Counted from the first letter of the stretch, positions 32,110-41,592 are shown. The stretch is DNA of 60,771 nucleotides from an uncultured Bacilli bacterium (GCA_934168275.1 CAKPNA010000008.1:1-60771); one strand, 5' to 3'. Program-made: numbers and translations. Notes: a model not told the origin generated them from the letters alone.

Positions 32110-34386
32110 ATGAAGAAAAAATTAACAAAACTAACAAAGATGTTTTTAGTTTTATGTTTAGTTGTTTCTGAATTATCATCTGTTGGTCTAGTATTTGCTG
32201 AAGACGTAAGTACAAAGTTTGATTCAAATATAAATATTAATAATGAAACTCAATATAGTCCAACAATTACTATAAAAAGTAATGACTTATATGAAATAAA
32301 ACAAGATGGTAATTACCAAATAAGATATAAAGAAGAATATACTTACTTAGATGAAACAACTGAGAACATATATGAAGGAGTAGTAACTGACACTGATTTA
32401 GCAGCAAAACTAAATAGTGAAGAAGGATATCTACTTACATTATATGGAGTAGAAGGATATGCTGATAATTTTAATGGCGTATATAGTATTACTCTAGAAT
32501 TATATGAAGATGATACTCTAGTAGATAGTACAACATTAAAATTAGAGTATAGTGCTTCTACTGAACTACATACTAAAGTAGTAATGGAAAGAGCAGGTAA
32601 ACTTACTATTCTTGAAGATACTGACGGAGTAGTAAAAGTACCAGAAGATTACCAAGATACTGATAAATTAATGCTAATAAGTATCTTAACAACAAATGAA
32701 TTATTACCAACTAAAGAATATGTAATTAATGGTCAAAAATATACAGGATTAGAAATAGTAGATGCTAACTTTGCTAAAGATAGTGAAGGCAATGATATCA
32801 TCCTAGATTATTTAGAAAAACTAGGTGGTGAATATGAATACACTACTAATATCACTGTTGAAGGCCTAGCTGAAGAGCCTACAGAATATACAAACACTAC
32901 AAAAGTTGCATATCAAGATTATGCTTATAATGATGAAGTATTAAATGATATCGCTAATCAAGCTAACATAGACTTATTATTTACAAGTGAAAATAACAAA
33001 GAAGGATATGTATATACTAAAGTTTTATCTAAAGATACTGCTATGACAGTTGCAGACGTTAAAGCCTTCTTAGATAATGCTTTAACAGATGAAATTACTT
33101 ATACATTAACTTATCTAGATGAAACAGAAGTATTAGATACTGATGTTGTTTCTAGTAATCTAGTTATAACATTAACAAGTACTAGTTATGAATCTGAAAA
33201 TACAGTAACATATACATTTGCTATTCTAGGAGATACTAATAATGATGGTATTCTAGATTTAGAAGATGTTCAAAAATGGTTAGATGATAACTATGGAATA
33301 GAAGACTCTGAAGATTTATCATTAGATATTGATAAAGATGGTGAAGTAAGCTTAGCTGACTTAGCTCACGTTGTTGAGGTAATCAAACAAAAAACATGGG
33401 ATGTTGAACCATCTGATTTAGATGAAAACGATACTATCATTGATGCTAAATTAACTACTGACAGTGAAACTATCACAACTGGTGATGAATTTACCGTAAG
33501 TTATATTATTAAAGTAGGAAAATCAGGACTTAGTGGCTTTGAAGGAACTCTAAATTATGATAAAACTAAATTAGAATTACTAGGCATTGAAAAAGAAATG
33601 CAAGATGAAGCCGAAATGCCTGACGATAACACTGACTATTGGGTAGGAAAAGTAGTAGATGGTAAATTTATCTATTTAACTAACATGGCTAATGGTTATC
33701 AAGAAGGAGAATACGAAGTATTAAGACTTACTTTCAAAGCTAAAGAAGCCGCTGATACAACAACTATTACTCTAGATAATACTAAATATGTTGTTGGACT
33801 TAATGATGTTAAAGAAAATTCTCTAACACCATTAAATATCACCATCAATGCTTCAAGTAATAATAACTTAAAAGATTTGACAGTAGGAGATAATACAATT
33901 GAATTAGTTGAAGGAGTATACGAATATACTATTGAAGTAGAAAACGATATTGAAAGTATTGATGTTAAAGCCACTGCTGAAAATATTGGCTCAGTAGTAT
34001 CAATGGATATTCCTGAAAAATTAAGTGTTGGTAGCAATGTCATTAAAATAACTGTTGTTGCTGAAAATGGTGAGACTAAAGATTACTTCATCACAGTTGT
34101 TAGAAAAGAAGCAGAACAAGAACAAGTAAACATTGTACCTACAAATAATACTGTTAATGATAATACACCAAATGAAGATAAAAATGATACTCCAAAACCA
34201 AGTGATAACAGTAGTAAAGATAATAAACCGAGTGAAAATAAAACAAATAATACATCAAAATATATAATAATTGTATTAATAATATTAGTAATTATTGGTC
34301 TTATCTATCTAATATTTAAAGAAGACAACGAAGAAAAACAACAAGTAAATGCTCCTAAAAATGATAAACCTAAAAGTAAAAAGTAA
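32110..34386 (+). CDS. Membrane-anchored surface protein with dockerin and cohesin domains
   Basis: A 758-residue exported protein. A signal peptide (1-30, ending LVFAE) is followed by a novel beta-rich region (about 35-365). A type I dockerin-like pair of calcium loops lies at about 372-430 (GDTNNDGILDLEDVQKWL and DIDKDGEVSLADL). A cohesin-like beta sandwich spans about 443-578, with SGFEGTLNYDKTKLELLGIE and YEVLRLTFKAKEA. A cadherin-like strand domain at about 584-672 contains YEYTIEVENDIESIDVKAT. An Asn/Ser/Lys linker, a transmembrane helix at about 717-738 and a basic tail end the protein. A dockerin plus a cohesin in one chain suggests assembly of a surface complex. AAAGGAAGGAAG precedes the ATG. 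Confidence 0.75.
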   Translation: MKKKLTKLTKMFLVLCLVVSELSSVGLVFAEDVSTKFDSNININNETQYSPTITIKSNDLYEIKQDGNYQIRYKEEYTYLDETTENIYEGVVTDTDLAAKLNSEEGYLLTLYGVEGYADNFNGVYSITLELYEDDTLVDSTTLKLEYSASTELHTKVVMERAGKLTILEDTDGVVKVPEDYQDTDKLMLISILTTNELLPTKEYVINGQKYTGLEIVDANFAKDSEGNDIILDYLEKLGGEYEYTTNITVEGLAEEPTEYTNTTKVAYQDYAYNDEVLNDIANQANIDLLFTSENNKEGYVYTKVLSKDTAMTVADVKAFLDNALTDEITYTLTYLDETEVLDTDVVSSNLVITLTSTSYESENTVTYTFAILGDTNNDGILDLEDVQKWLDDNYGIEDSEDLSLDIDKDGEVSLADLAHVVEVIKQKTWDVEPSDLDENDTIIDAKLTTDSETITTGDEFTVSYIIKVGKSGLSGFEGTLNYDKTKLELLGIEKEMQDEAEMPDDNTDYWVGKVVDGKFIYLTNMANGYQEGEYEVLRLTFKAKEAADTTTITLDNTKYVVGLNDVKENSLTPLNITINASSNNNLKDLTVGDNTIELVEGVYEYTIEVENDIESIDVKATAENIGSVVSMDIPEKLSVGSNVIKITVVAENGETKDYFITVVRKEAEQEQVNIVPTNNTVNDNTPNEDKNDTPKPSDNSSKDNKPSENKTNNTSKYIIIVLIILVIIGLIYLIFKEDNEEKQQVNAPKNDKPKSKK

Positions 34387-34391
34387 TAATC

Positions 34392-34424
34392 AAAGATGAA
34401 TGAGTAAAATCGTTCATCTTTTTT
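34392..34424 (+). terminator. Intrinsic terminator after the dockerin-cohesin gene
   Basis: AAAGATGAATGA (34392-34403) pairs with TCGTTCATCTTT (34410-34421) with one wobble, followed by T. Confidence 0.75.
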
Positions 34425-34460
34425 ATTTCTACTAATTTTAAATAAATAATATATTTTAAT

Positions 34461-34489
34461 TGTTTTTTATCTATTTCTTTGCTATAATT
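34461..34489 (+). promoter_or_regulatory. Promoter of the Tad-like operon
   Basis: TTGTTT (34461-34466) and TATAAT (34484-34489) have a 17-base spacer. The first gene starts at 34516, giving a short leader. Confidence 0.65.
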
Positions 34490-34515
34490 GTTATAGTAGA
34501 AAAGTGGTTGATAAT

Positions 34516-34848
34516 ATGAATAGGAAAGGTCAAGCATTAGTGGAATTTGTTTTAATTTTACCAATATTTCTTATGATTTTATTTGTTATTGTTGACTTTG
34601 GTGTTGTATTCAATCATAAGAATTCACTAGAAAATCAAAGCGCCGACATCGTTAGAATGTATCAAAATGGTACGACTATCGATAAAATAAAAGAAACTTA
34701 TCCTGATATTGAAATTAACATTAATACTGATCAAGAATATTCTAAAATAACCATTACTGAAGATGTTAAGTTAATTACCCCGGGAGCCTATCGTATTCTT
34801 GGAAATCCATTTACTATATCAGTAGAAAGAGTCGTGCCAAATGAATAG
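34516..34848 (+). CDS. TadE-like pseudopilin
   Basis: A 110-residue protein beginning NRKGQALVEFVLILPIFLM, the TadE pattern of a short basic leader, then Glu in a hydrophobic helix. TadE proteins are minor pseudopilins of Flp/Tad pili. One membrane helix is followed by an outer domain. ATG 34516 is chosen over GTG 34504 because the pilin-type leader is short. The stop overlaps the next gene, whose start codon lies at 34841, so translation is coupled. It heads a seven-gene operon up to 39533. Confidence 0.8.
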   Translation: MNRKGQALVEFVLILPIFLMILFVIVDFGVVFNHKNSLENQSADIVRMYQNGTTIDKIKETYPDIEININTDQEYSKITITEDVKLITPGAYRILGNPFTISVERVVPNE

Positions 34849-35224
34849 GAAAGGTCAAGTATTAGTAATGTTTATTATACTACTTCCCATCTTTTTCATA
34901 ATAATGACTTTACTAATCGATATTGGAAACTTAATATTAACCAATAATGAAATAAATGATGTTAGTTATATGGTTCTAGAACATTGCCTCGATCATCTAG
35001 ATGAAGAAGATATTCTTGATACTAGTAGAGAACTCCTAAAACTAAATAATAAAAATCTTAACATCGAATCATTTAAAATAGAAAATAACAAAGTATATCT
35101 AAACGTTAGTTATCAAGTAAAAGGAATAATAAGTAATATTGTTAATATAAAACTATTTGATATTGACAATAAGTATGAAGCATATATTAAAGATGATAAA
35201 AAAATAATAGAAAGAATAAAATAA
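34841..35224 (+). CDS. TadE/TadG-like minor pseudopilin
   Basis: A 127-residue protein starting NRKGQVLVMFIILLPIFFII, nearly the same leader as the preceding protein but with Met replacing Glu after the Val. The outer domain contains LTNNEINDVSYMVLEHCLDH. It overlaps the previous gene by eight bases. The lack of the conserved Glu could mean that it is not processed by a prepilin peptidase, or that it is a TadF/TadG-type component. Confidence 0.72.
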   Translation: MNRKGQVLVMFIILLPIFFIIMTLLIDIGNLILTNNEINDVSYMVLEHCLDHLDEEDILDTSRELLKLNNKNLNIESFKIENNKVYLNVSYQVKGIISNIVNIKLFDIDNKYEAYIKDDKKIIERIK

Positions 35225-35236
35225 GAAGGTGTTTAT

Positions 35237-36004
35237 ATGGCTGGTAAAATTATTAGCATTAATTCCGTTAAAGGTGGCGTTGGAAAGACTACCTTAGCTA
35301 TCTCTCTAGCAGGTATTTATAGTTTAATGAAGAAAAAAGTTTTACTAATTGACTTAGACCTATATTCAGGTGGTATATCAACATATCTAGATATTAATAA
35401 TAAAAAAGATATCTTTATGTTAATAGACAGTATTAGTAATAATAGATTTACTTCTTTAAATGACTATATAGTTAACTATAATAAAAATATTGATGTCATT
35501 CCCTCAGTTAAAGATCCTAGACTTGCGACAAGAATAGATAGTAAATATATTAAAGCGGTATTTAAACTAGCTAAGACAGAATATGATATCGTTATTGTTG
35601 ATACTAATCATGCTCTAGATGAAACAAACCTAGTAGTCTTAGATAACGTTGATACTAGTTTATATGTTATCACTAACGATATCGTTGATTTAAAAAATAT
35701 GAAAAGTCTTGTTAGTATATTTAAAGATAATGAAAAAACAAATTACTTAACAATATTAAATAATTCTATTAACCAAAGAACAGATTACTTATCACTATTT
35801 GATATTAGAACGATAATTAGAACTAATATTGATTATACTATCTCTAAAAGTTTCTATATTAAAAATATTAATAAATATCTTCTAGCAGGTGATATCTTAA
35901 CCCTAAACAGTAGTATTAATAATACTTATCAAAGAGATATAAATAACTTAAAGAAATTAGCTACTAATATATTAAATATGGAAGGACATGATAGTGATGA
36001 GTAA
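35237..36004 (+). CDS. CpaE/TadZ-like ParA/MinD-family ATPase
   Basis: A 255-residue ATPase. It has the deviant Walker A motif INSVKGGVGKTTLAISLAG, a LLIDLDLYSGG switch and the DIVIVDTNHALDE region. TadZ/CpaE proteins localise the Tad assembly machinery at the pole. It lacks the receiver-like N-terminal domain of many CpaE proteins and begins directly at the ATPase. AAGAAGG precedes the ATG. It overlaps the downstream secretion ATPase. Confidence 0.85.
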   Translation: MAGKIISINSVKGGVGKTTLAISLAGIYSLMKKKVLLIDLDLYSGGISTYLDINNKKDIFMLIDSISNNRFTSLNDYIVNYNKNIDVIPSVKDPRLATRIDSKYIKAVFKLAKTEYDIVIVDTNHALDETNLVVLDNVDTSLYVITNDIVDLKNMKSLVSIFKDNEKTNYLTILNNSINQRTDYLSLFDIRTIIRTNIDYTISKSFYIKNINKYLLAGDILTLNSSINNTYQRDINNLKKLATNILNMEGHDSDE

Positions 36005-37328
36005 TAAGAAAAAACTAACTGAAGCATTTGGCGTAAAGCCTAATAAAGGCGAAAAAATAGCTAATGTAAAAGATTATGATGTCTTTCAAGATAAAAGCCT
36101 ATTAGATAGTTTAAGAAATAAAATAATTCAAAATCTAGTAGATAATAGTGTTCCAGAAGGAGTAATGCTAGAACAATATATTAATGATGAAATAGATGCT
36201 ACTCTAGCCGGATATGATTTAGGATATCTTGAAAGAAAGTATATCTTTAATCTTATTCAAAATGAAATAAATGGTTATGGACCACTAACTGACTTACTAG
36301 ATAATGATAGTGTTACGGAAATAATGGTTAACGGGCCATCAGATATCTATGTTGAAATAGACGGCAAACTAGTCAAAGATGAATCAGTATCATTTATTAA
36401 TGAAAAACACATCATTAGAACTATTCAAAGAATTGTCCAACCTCTAGGAAGAACTATCGATGCTGCTAACCCTATGGTTGATGCTAGATTAAGAGACGGT
36501 TCAAGATTAAATGCTATCATCCCACCACTTTCCTTAAAAGGACCGGTTTTAACTATTAGAAAGTTTGCTAAGAATCTCGAAGGTATTGAAGACTTATTAC
36601 GTATGGGCTCTTTAACTGCCAAAATGGCTACTTTCTTAGATGCCGCTGTTAAAGCTAAATTAAACATTATTATTAGTGGTGGGACAGGTACCGGTAAAAC
36701 AACCTTATTAAATATGCTAAGTGGTTTCATTGAGGACCATGAACGTATTATTACTATTGAAGATGCTGCTGAATTAAGATTAAAGCAAAGTCATGTCATC
36801 TCTCTTGAAACAAGAAGTGTCAATTACGAAGGAGAAGGGGAAGTAACCATTAGAGACTTAGTTAAAAACTCTCTAAGAATGCGTCCCGATCGTATTATTG
36901 TCGGAGAAGTTAGAGGCAAAGAAGCCTTTGATATGATGCAAGCCATGAATACCGGGCACGAAGGTTCTATTACCACATTACATGCTAATTCACCAATCGA
37001 TGCTACCAATAGACTCGAAACCATGCTTCTTATGAATGATATGGATTTACCAATTCCGGCCATTCGAGGTTATATTGAAAATGCCATTGACTTAATTGTT
37101 CAAATAGATAGATTATCTGATGGTAAAAGAAAAATTACCTCAATATCTGAAATAGCCGGACTTAAAAATAATGAAATTATAATAAAAGAAATATTTGCCT
37201 ACAAACAACAAGGACTATCTGAAGATGGTTTAGTTAAAGGTGAGTTTGTTGTTTATAATTATATTCCTAAAGTATATGATAAAATTAAAAGAAAAGGAAT
37301 AAAACTAGTAGATATTTTTGGGGAATAA
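35997..37328 (+). CDS. tadA: Type II/IV secretion ATPase, TadA/CpaF family
   Basis: A 443-residue hexameric motor ATPase that powers pilin assembly at the inner membrane face. It has an N-terminal domain with EIMVNGPSDIYVEIDGKL, Walker A in ISGGTGTGKTTLLNML, the Asp box IITIEDAAELRL, Walker B in RPDRIIVGEVRG and the His box GSITTLHANSP. I start at ATG 35997 because GAAGGAC lies about 10 bases upstream; it overlaps the previous stop. ATG 35988 is an alternative two codons earlier. Confidence 0.94.
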   Translation: MSNKKKLTEAFGVKPNKGEKIANVKDYDVFQDKSLLDSLRNKIIQNLVDNSVPEGVMLEQYINDEIDATLAGYDLGYLERKYIFNLIQNEINGYGPLTDLLDNDSVTEIMVNGPSDIYVEIDGKLVKDESVSFINEKHIIRTIQRIVQPLGRTIDAANPMVDARLRDGSRLNAIIPPLSLKGPVLTIRKFAKNLEGIEDLLRMGSLTAKMATFLDAAVKAKLNIIISGGTGTGKTTLLNMLSGFIEDHERIITIEDAAELRLKQSHVISLETRSVNYEGEGEVTIRDLVKNSLRMRPDRIIVGEVRGKEAFDMMQAMNTGHEGSITTLHANSPIDATNRLETMLLMNDMDLPIPAIRGYIENAIDLIVQIDRLSDGKRKITSISEIAGLKNNEIIIKEIFAYKQQGLSEDGLVKGEFVVYNYIPKVYDKIKRKGIKLVDIFGE

Positions 37329-37336
37329 GTGATAGA

Positions 37337-37822
37337 ATGACTAAAGGAAAAATAATAGGTTATATTGGCATGGTTGCAATAATAGGTATAATTGCTTTTC
37401 TAGGAAGTAAATATTATACATATACTAAACAAAGTGGAGAAGATAAACAACCAACTACAGAAATAACAAAATATCCTAATCTAATTTGTAATAAAATGAC
37501 ATCTAGTATTAACTATTCAAAAAATAATATAATTACTATGGCATTTGATAAAAATAATTTAGTTTGGTTACGTGATTTATCTGTTTACTATTACTTTGAT
37601 AATAATGAATATATAACCGCTAAAAATAAATTAGATAATACCGAAAGTGATATATATAAAAGTACTTATCAAGATGATAACTTTATAATTACTACCATGT
37701 ATGAAGGAGAAATTAATGACCTTCTAAATAGTGATTGGAGTATTGAAATAGATACATATACTTATGATAATCTAATTAAATATTATCAAGATAAAGAATA
37801 TACATGTGAATTAAATAATTAA
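37337..37822 (+). CDS. Small single-pass membrane protein in the Tad operon
   Basis: A 161-residue protein with one N-terminal membrane helix (residues 5-24) and an outer domain with two Cys (YPNLICNKMTSS and the last residues EYTCELNN) that could form a disulfide. I know no family. The position between the secretion ATPase and the two platform proteins suggests a part of the pilus machine specific to this lineage. GTGATAG before the ATG is only a weak ribosome site. Confidence 0.6.
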   Translation: MTKGKIIGYIGMVAIIGIIAFLGSKYYTYTKQSGEDKQPTTEITKYPNLICNKMTSSINYSKNNIITMAFDKNNLVWLRDLSVYYYFDNNEYITAKNKLDNTESDIYKSTYQDDNFIITTMYEGEINDLLNSDWSIEIDTYTYDNLIKYYQDKEYTCELNN

Positions 37823-37840
37823 AAGGAAGAAGGTAAAAAG

Positions 37841-38830
37841 ATGGGTAATTTAATATCTTTAATTATGCAAATACTTGTAATGATTTTTGTTTTAATAATT
37901 ATCATCTTTTTAATAAGACAAAACATTGCTTTAAGATATGAAAGAAGAATAGGTAAATATAGTGTCGAACCAGTTAATTCTGAGAACACTTCTGTATTAG
38001 AAGGCTTAATGCTACGATATAAAAAATTGGTTAAAAGATTAAGAAAATATACTAATAAAATATTTCCTAAAACATGCTTAAAGTATGAAAAATACGTTAT
38101 TTATGGTGAAGATATGGAAGCTGCCGACTTCGTTACCAATAAAATTATTATTAGCTTTGTTTTGCTTTTCTTAGAAATAATAGATACTATCTTTAAATGG
38201 GAAAAAATATCTTTACTAAGTATTTTAATAGTCCTAACATTTGGTTTTTATATTCTTGATATATATCTAATTTATGACCGAAGGAAAAGAAAAAAATCTA
38301 TTGAAAACGATATGCTAAGAGCCATAATAATCATGAATAATGCTTTTAAAGCCGGTAAGTCTACTATTCAAGCTGTTGAAATAGCTTCCAAAGAATTACC
38401 CGAACCAATTAATATGGAATTTAAAAAAATGTATCGTGATATGAAATATGGCTTGTCAACAGAAATAGTATTTGATAGATTTGCCAAAAGAATTAATATT
38501 GAAGAAGCTAGATACTTATCATCATCTTTAACTATCTTAAATAAGACCGGTGGTAATATCATAAATGTCTTTTCTTCCATTGAAAAAACTTTATTTGATA
38601 AGAAAAAATTAAAAGAAGAATTAAAAAATTCGACAGCAAGTTCCAATGCCGTTGTTAAAATATTGTTATTAGTACCATTTATTTTTGTAGCAATAATATA
38701 CTTTGTAAGTCCTGGATACTTTGAACCATTATTTTCTAGTACCATTGGTTATATTATATTATTTATAATGGCTCTAATGTTTATAGCATACGCATATTTA
38801 CTACAAAAAATAATAAAAGTAAGGGTGTAG
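37841..38830 (+). CDS. tadB: TadB-like inner-membrane platform protein
   Basis: A 329-residue protein with a T2SSF domain. Membrane helices lie at about 5-27, 102-122 and 127-147, and two near the C-terminus. The cytosolic part has the family stretch KAGKSTIQAVEIASKELPEP and SLTILNKTGGNIINVFSSIE. Together with the next gene it forms the platform on which the ATPase works. GGAAGAAGG precedes the ATG. Confidence 0.85.
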   Translation: MGNLISLIMQILVMIFVLIIIIFLIRQNIALRYERRIGKYSVEPVNSENTSVLEGLMLRYKKLVKRLRKYTNKIFPKTCLKYEKYVIYGEDMEAADFVTNKIIISFVLLFLEIIDTIFKWEKISLLSILIVLTFGFYILDIYLIYDRRKRKKSIENDMLRAIIIMNNAFKAGKSTIQAVEIASKELPEPINMEFKKMYRDMKYGLSTEIVFDRFAKRINIEEARYLSSSLTILNKTGGNIINVFSSIEKTLFDKKKLKEELKNSTASSNAVVKILLLVPFIFVAIIYFVSPGYFEPLFSSTIGYIILFIMALMFIAYAYLLQKIIKVRV

Positions 38831-38834
38831 ATAT

Positions 38835-39533
38835 ATGAAAGACAGTGATTTATCAAAAAAAATATTAAGTAAAAAAGAAATAAAAAGAATAGATAAGAAG
38901 TTAAATCTATTAGGTAAGAAAAGAAACATTACCGCCATTAACTTTATCAATAGTCGTATTATAAGTTCAGTTGTTGTCTTTCTTGTTGCTTTAGATTTAT
39001 TTAATATTGGCTTTGTAATAGCACCAATTTTGACAATTATCTATTACTATCTATTCGAAAAAATATTTTTAGATAATAAAATAAATAAAAGAAGAATAGA
39101 TTTAGAAAATGAGTCCATTCATTTCTTCGAAGTATTAACTTTATCACTAGAAACAGGTAGAAATCTAGATGAAGCTATATCAATAACAATTGCTAATGTC
39201 AATGGATTATTGTCTAATGAGTTTTCTAATGCACTTACTGAAGTAAAATATGGTAAAAGTCTTACTGAAAGTTTAGAATATATGCAACGATATATTCCAT
39301 CAGACTCTATAAATAATATTATATTGTCTATTGCACAATCTAATGTATACGGTAGTGGTATTATTGAAACATTAAATAATCAAATAGACTACTTACGTGA
39401 AAAGAAAAAACTAGAAGTAAAAGCTGAAATATCCAAAGTACCAATTAAAATTAGCGTTATATCAGTATTTTTCTTTGTTCCACTACTATTATTAATTATT
39501 TTAGCACCTGTTTTATTAACTTATATTGAATAA
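38835..39533 (+). CDS. tadC: TadC-like inner-membrane platform protein
   Basis: A 232-residue protein with T2SSF features: TLSLETGRNLDEAISITIAN, SIAQSNVYGSGIIETLNNQI and two or three membrane segments. It starts four bases after tadB. TadC is the second platform partner. The operon ends here without pilin, prepilin peptidase or secretin genes. Confidence 0.85.
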   Translation: MKDSDLSKKILSKKEIKRIDKKLNLLGKKRNITAINFINSRIISSVVVFLVALDLFNIGFVIAPILTIIYYYLFEKIFLDNKINKRRIDLENESIHFFEVLTLSLETGRNLDEAISITIANVNGLLSNEFSNALTEVKYGKSLTESLEYMQRYIPSDSINNIILSIAQSNVYGSGIIETLNNQIDYLREKKKLEVKAEISKVPIKISVISVFFFVPLLLLIILAPVLLTYIE

Positions 39534-39590
39534 AACAAAAGAATTATGTTATAATTAACTAGAGATTTTAATTTTTAAGGAGGAAAAATT

Positions 39591-40310
39591 ATGTCAGGAC
39601 ATTCAAAATGGTCAACAATAAAAAGAAAAAAAGGCGCTATTGATGCAGAACGTAGTAAAATATTTCAAAAATTAGCCAAAGAAATCTATGTAGCTGCTAA
39701 ATCAGGTGATCCAGATCCAGTTAACAATGCTTCATTAAGAATGGTTATTGAAAAAGCAAAAGGCGAAAATATGCCTAAAAATAATATTCAATCAGCTATC
39801 GATAAAGCTAAAAGTAAAGGTGCTGATGAAAACTACGAAGCAGTTAGATATGAAGGCTATGGCCCAGGTGGTATTGCCATAATGATTGACTGCTTAACAG
39901 ATAATCGTAATAGAACAGCCTCATTTGTTAGAAGTACACTAACAAAAAGAGGAGGAAACTTAGGTACTGATGGCTCAGTTAGTTATTTATTTAAACGTCG
40001 TGGAGTATTAATTTTAGATAAAGAATATGATGAAGATAAATTAATGGAAGATGCTCTAGAATTAGATATCGAAGACTTAGTAAGCGAAGAAGATAGTTAT
40101 GTAATTTATACTAAACCTGAAAACTTCATTAGTGTTAAAGAAACTCTAGAAAATATGGGATATACTAACTTTATTATGTCAGAAGTATCATTTGTTCCCG
40201 ATAACTATATTAGTCTAGATGATGAATTAAGTGAAAGAGCTCAATCATTGATTGAATCACTAGAAGATCTTGATGATGTACAAAACGTTTATCATAATTT
40301 AGATTGTTAG
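39591..40310 (+). CDS. yebC: YebC/PmpR family regulator or translation factor
   Basis: A 239-residue cytosolic protein of standard length. It starts SGHSKWSTIKRKKGAIDAER and shows RMVIEKAKGENMPKNNIQSA, YEGYGPGGIAIMIDCLTDN and RKRGGNLGTDGSVSYLFKRR-like motifs, all typical. YebC proteins were described as transcription regulators and more recently as factors easing ribosome stalling at proline-rich sites. AAGGAGG precedes the ATG. It has a TATAAT-like promoter just upstream and a terminator after it, so it is a single-gene unit. Confidence 0.96.
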   Translation: MSGHSKWSTIKRKKGAIDAERSKIFQKLAKEIYVAAKSGDPDPVNNASLRMVIEKAKGENMPKNNIQSAIDKAKSKGADENYEAVRYEGYGPGGIAIMIDCLTDNRNRTASFVRSTLTKRGGNLGTDGSVSYLFKRRGVLILDKEYDEDKLMEDALELDIEDLVSEEDSYVIYTKPENFISVKETLENMGYTNFIMSEVSFVPDNYISLDDELSERAQSLIESLEDLDDVQNVYHNLDC

Positions 40311-40340
40311 TTAAAAATATAAATTTTTGATTAAATTAAT

Positions 40341-40371
40341 CACTTCTCTAATATTAGAGAGGTGTTTTTTT
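40341..40371 (+). terminator. Intrinsic terminator after yebC
   Basis: CACTTCTCTA (40341-40350) pairs with TAGAGAGGTG (40355-40364) with one wobble, then a seven-base T run. Confidence 0.8.
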
Positions 40372-40505
40372 CTAATTTTAAATATCTGCAACTACTTTAT
40401 TACCAATATTTAAAATATGTACATAATTTTATACTGATTTTAAATATTCAAATTTGACTAGTAATTCACCTTATGATAGATTACCATAAAAGGAGGTAAA
40501 AATAA

Positions 40506-41564
40506 GTGTTAGCAATAAAGCATAAATTAGATAATACAAGAATTCTTACTTATGATATAGGTTTTAAATCAGTATTTGGTCGTAGCACTGAATTGATGTC
40601 CCGATTAATATCTACCATAACAGGAATAGATTATGACCTACTTAAAGATAATATGATTTTAATAGTCAATGAAATTCCCGTTATTAGAAAAAATGAAAAA
40701 CTAAAAAGATGTGATTTCATTGTCAGAATTGGTGATGGTGGATTAATTAATCTAGAATTAAATCGGTATTCCAACGCCTTTAGTAGAAGAAAGAACTTTT
40801 CTTATGTTACTTCCTTATACGGCCGAAGAACCACTAAAGGAACTAATTATGAACTAAATCTTTTATTAAATCAAATTAATATTAATGCCTATAATACAGG
40901 TGATGATGTCTCACCACTAGAAATATACGAATTAAGAGAAGAAAAGAGTAATAAAGTATATTACAAAGAAGATATTCAGTTTAAAATATTTGAATTAAAT
41001 ATTGCTAAATGTTATCAACTATATTATAATGAAAGTGATTTAAGAAATGATCCTATTATCTTACTCGGAGCCCTATTATATTGTGCAAGTTCTATAGAAA
41101 TGAGTAAAGTATCCGGTAATTTCTTTAGTAAAAAGGAGAATGAAATATTTATGGATAACGTTAAATCTTTATATGACAATAGTGATTTATTAACAATAGA
41201 AGAATTAACTCAAATGGAACAATCTTGCTTTGATAGTACTATTAAAGATTATGAAAAAAGAATTAAACAAGCTAAGGAAGAAACTGAAGAACTTCAAGAA
41301 AAAAACGATAAGCTTAAAGAGAAAACAGACAAACTTAAAGAGAAAACAGACAAACTTAAAGAGGAAACAGACAAACTTAAAGAAAGAAATGATAAACTTA
41401 AAGAAAGAAATGATAAACTTAAAGAGGAAAGTACTGCAAAGATTAACCAAACTACTAGAGAAATAGTAAGCAATATGTTAAAACAAGGATTTAAATATGA
41501 AGTAATATCTTCCATAACAGGCAAAAGTATTGATGAAATAAAAGACATAGAAAACAATAAGTAA
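40506..41564 (+). CDS. Rpn/PD-(D/E)XK nuclease family protein with coiled-coil heptad repeat
   Basis: A 352-residue protein starting at GTG 40506 with AAAGGAGG 8 bases upstream. The N-terminal 270 residues match the Rpn/PDDEXK_2 family: SVFGRSTELMSRLISTITGI, KLKRCDFIVRIGDGG with the catalytic Asp, and LINLELNRYSNAF, where the usual Glu-x-Gln is Glu-x-Asn. These proteins are DNA nucleases linked to recombination and recently to RecA-independent exchange and phage defence. Residues 255-309 form a coiled coil of near-identical heptads (DKLKEKT type). The C-terminus (MLKQGFKYEVISSITGKSID) is the standard family ending. Confidence 0.85.
   Translation: MLAIKHKLDNTRILTYDIGFKSVFGRSTELMSRLISTITGIDYDLLKDNMILIVNEIPVIRKNEKLKRCDFIVRIGDGGLINLELNRYSNAFSRRKNFSYVTSLYGRRTTKGTNYELNLLLNQININAYNTGDDVSPLEIYELREEKSNKVYYKEDIQFKIFELNIAKCYQLYYNESDLRNDPIILLGALLYCASSIEMSKVSGNFFSKKENEIFMDNVKSLYDNSDLLTIEELTQMEQSCFDSTIKDYEKRIKQAKEETEELQEKNDKLKEKTDKLKEKTDKLKEETDKLKERNDKLKERNDKLKEESTAKINQTTREIVSNMLKQGFKYEVISSITGKSIDEIKDIENNK
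41307..41432 (+). repeat. Six tandem 21-bp repeats in the Rpn-type gene
   Basis: Six consecutive 21-base units start at 41307, 41328, 41349, 41370, 41391 and 41412, all built on GAYAARCTTAAAGA. Each encodes one heptad. Because 21 is a multiple of 3, gain or loss of units stays in frame and lengthens or shortens the coiled coil. Confidence 0.92.
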
Positions 41565-41592
41565 GAAACATTAAGTATTATCTAATAAGTTA

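Noticed and set aside
41205..41557. Several open frames on both strands over the 21-bp repeats
   Set aside because: Periodic repeats keep several frames open; only the GTG-40506 frame has a ribosome site and family motifs.
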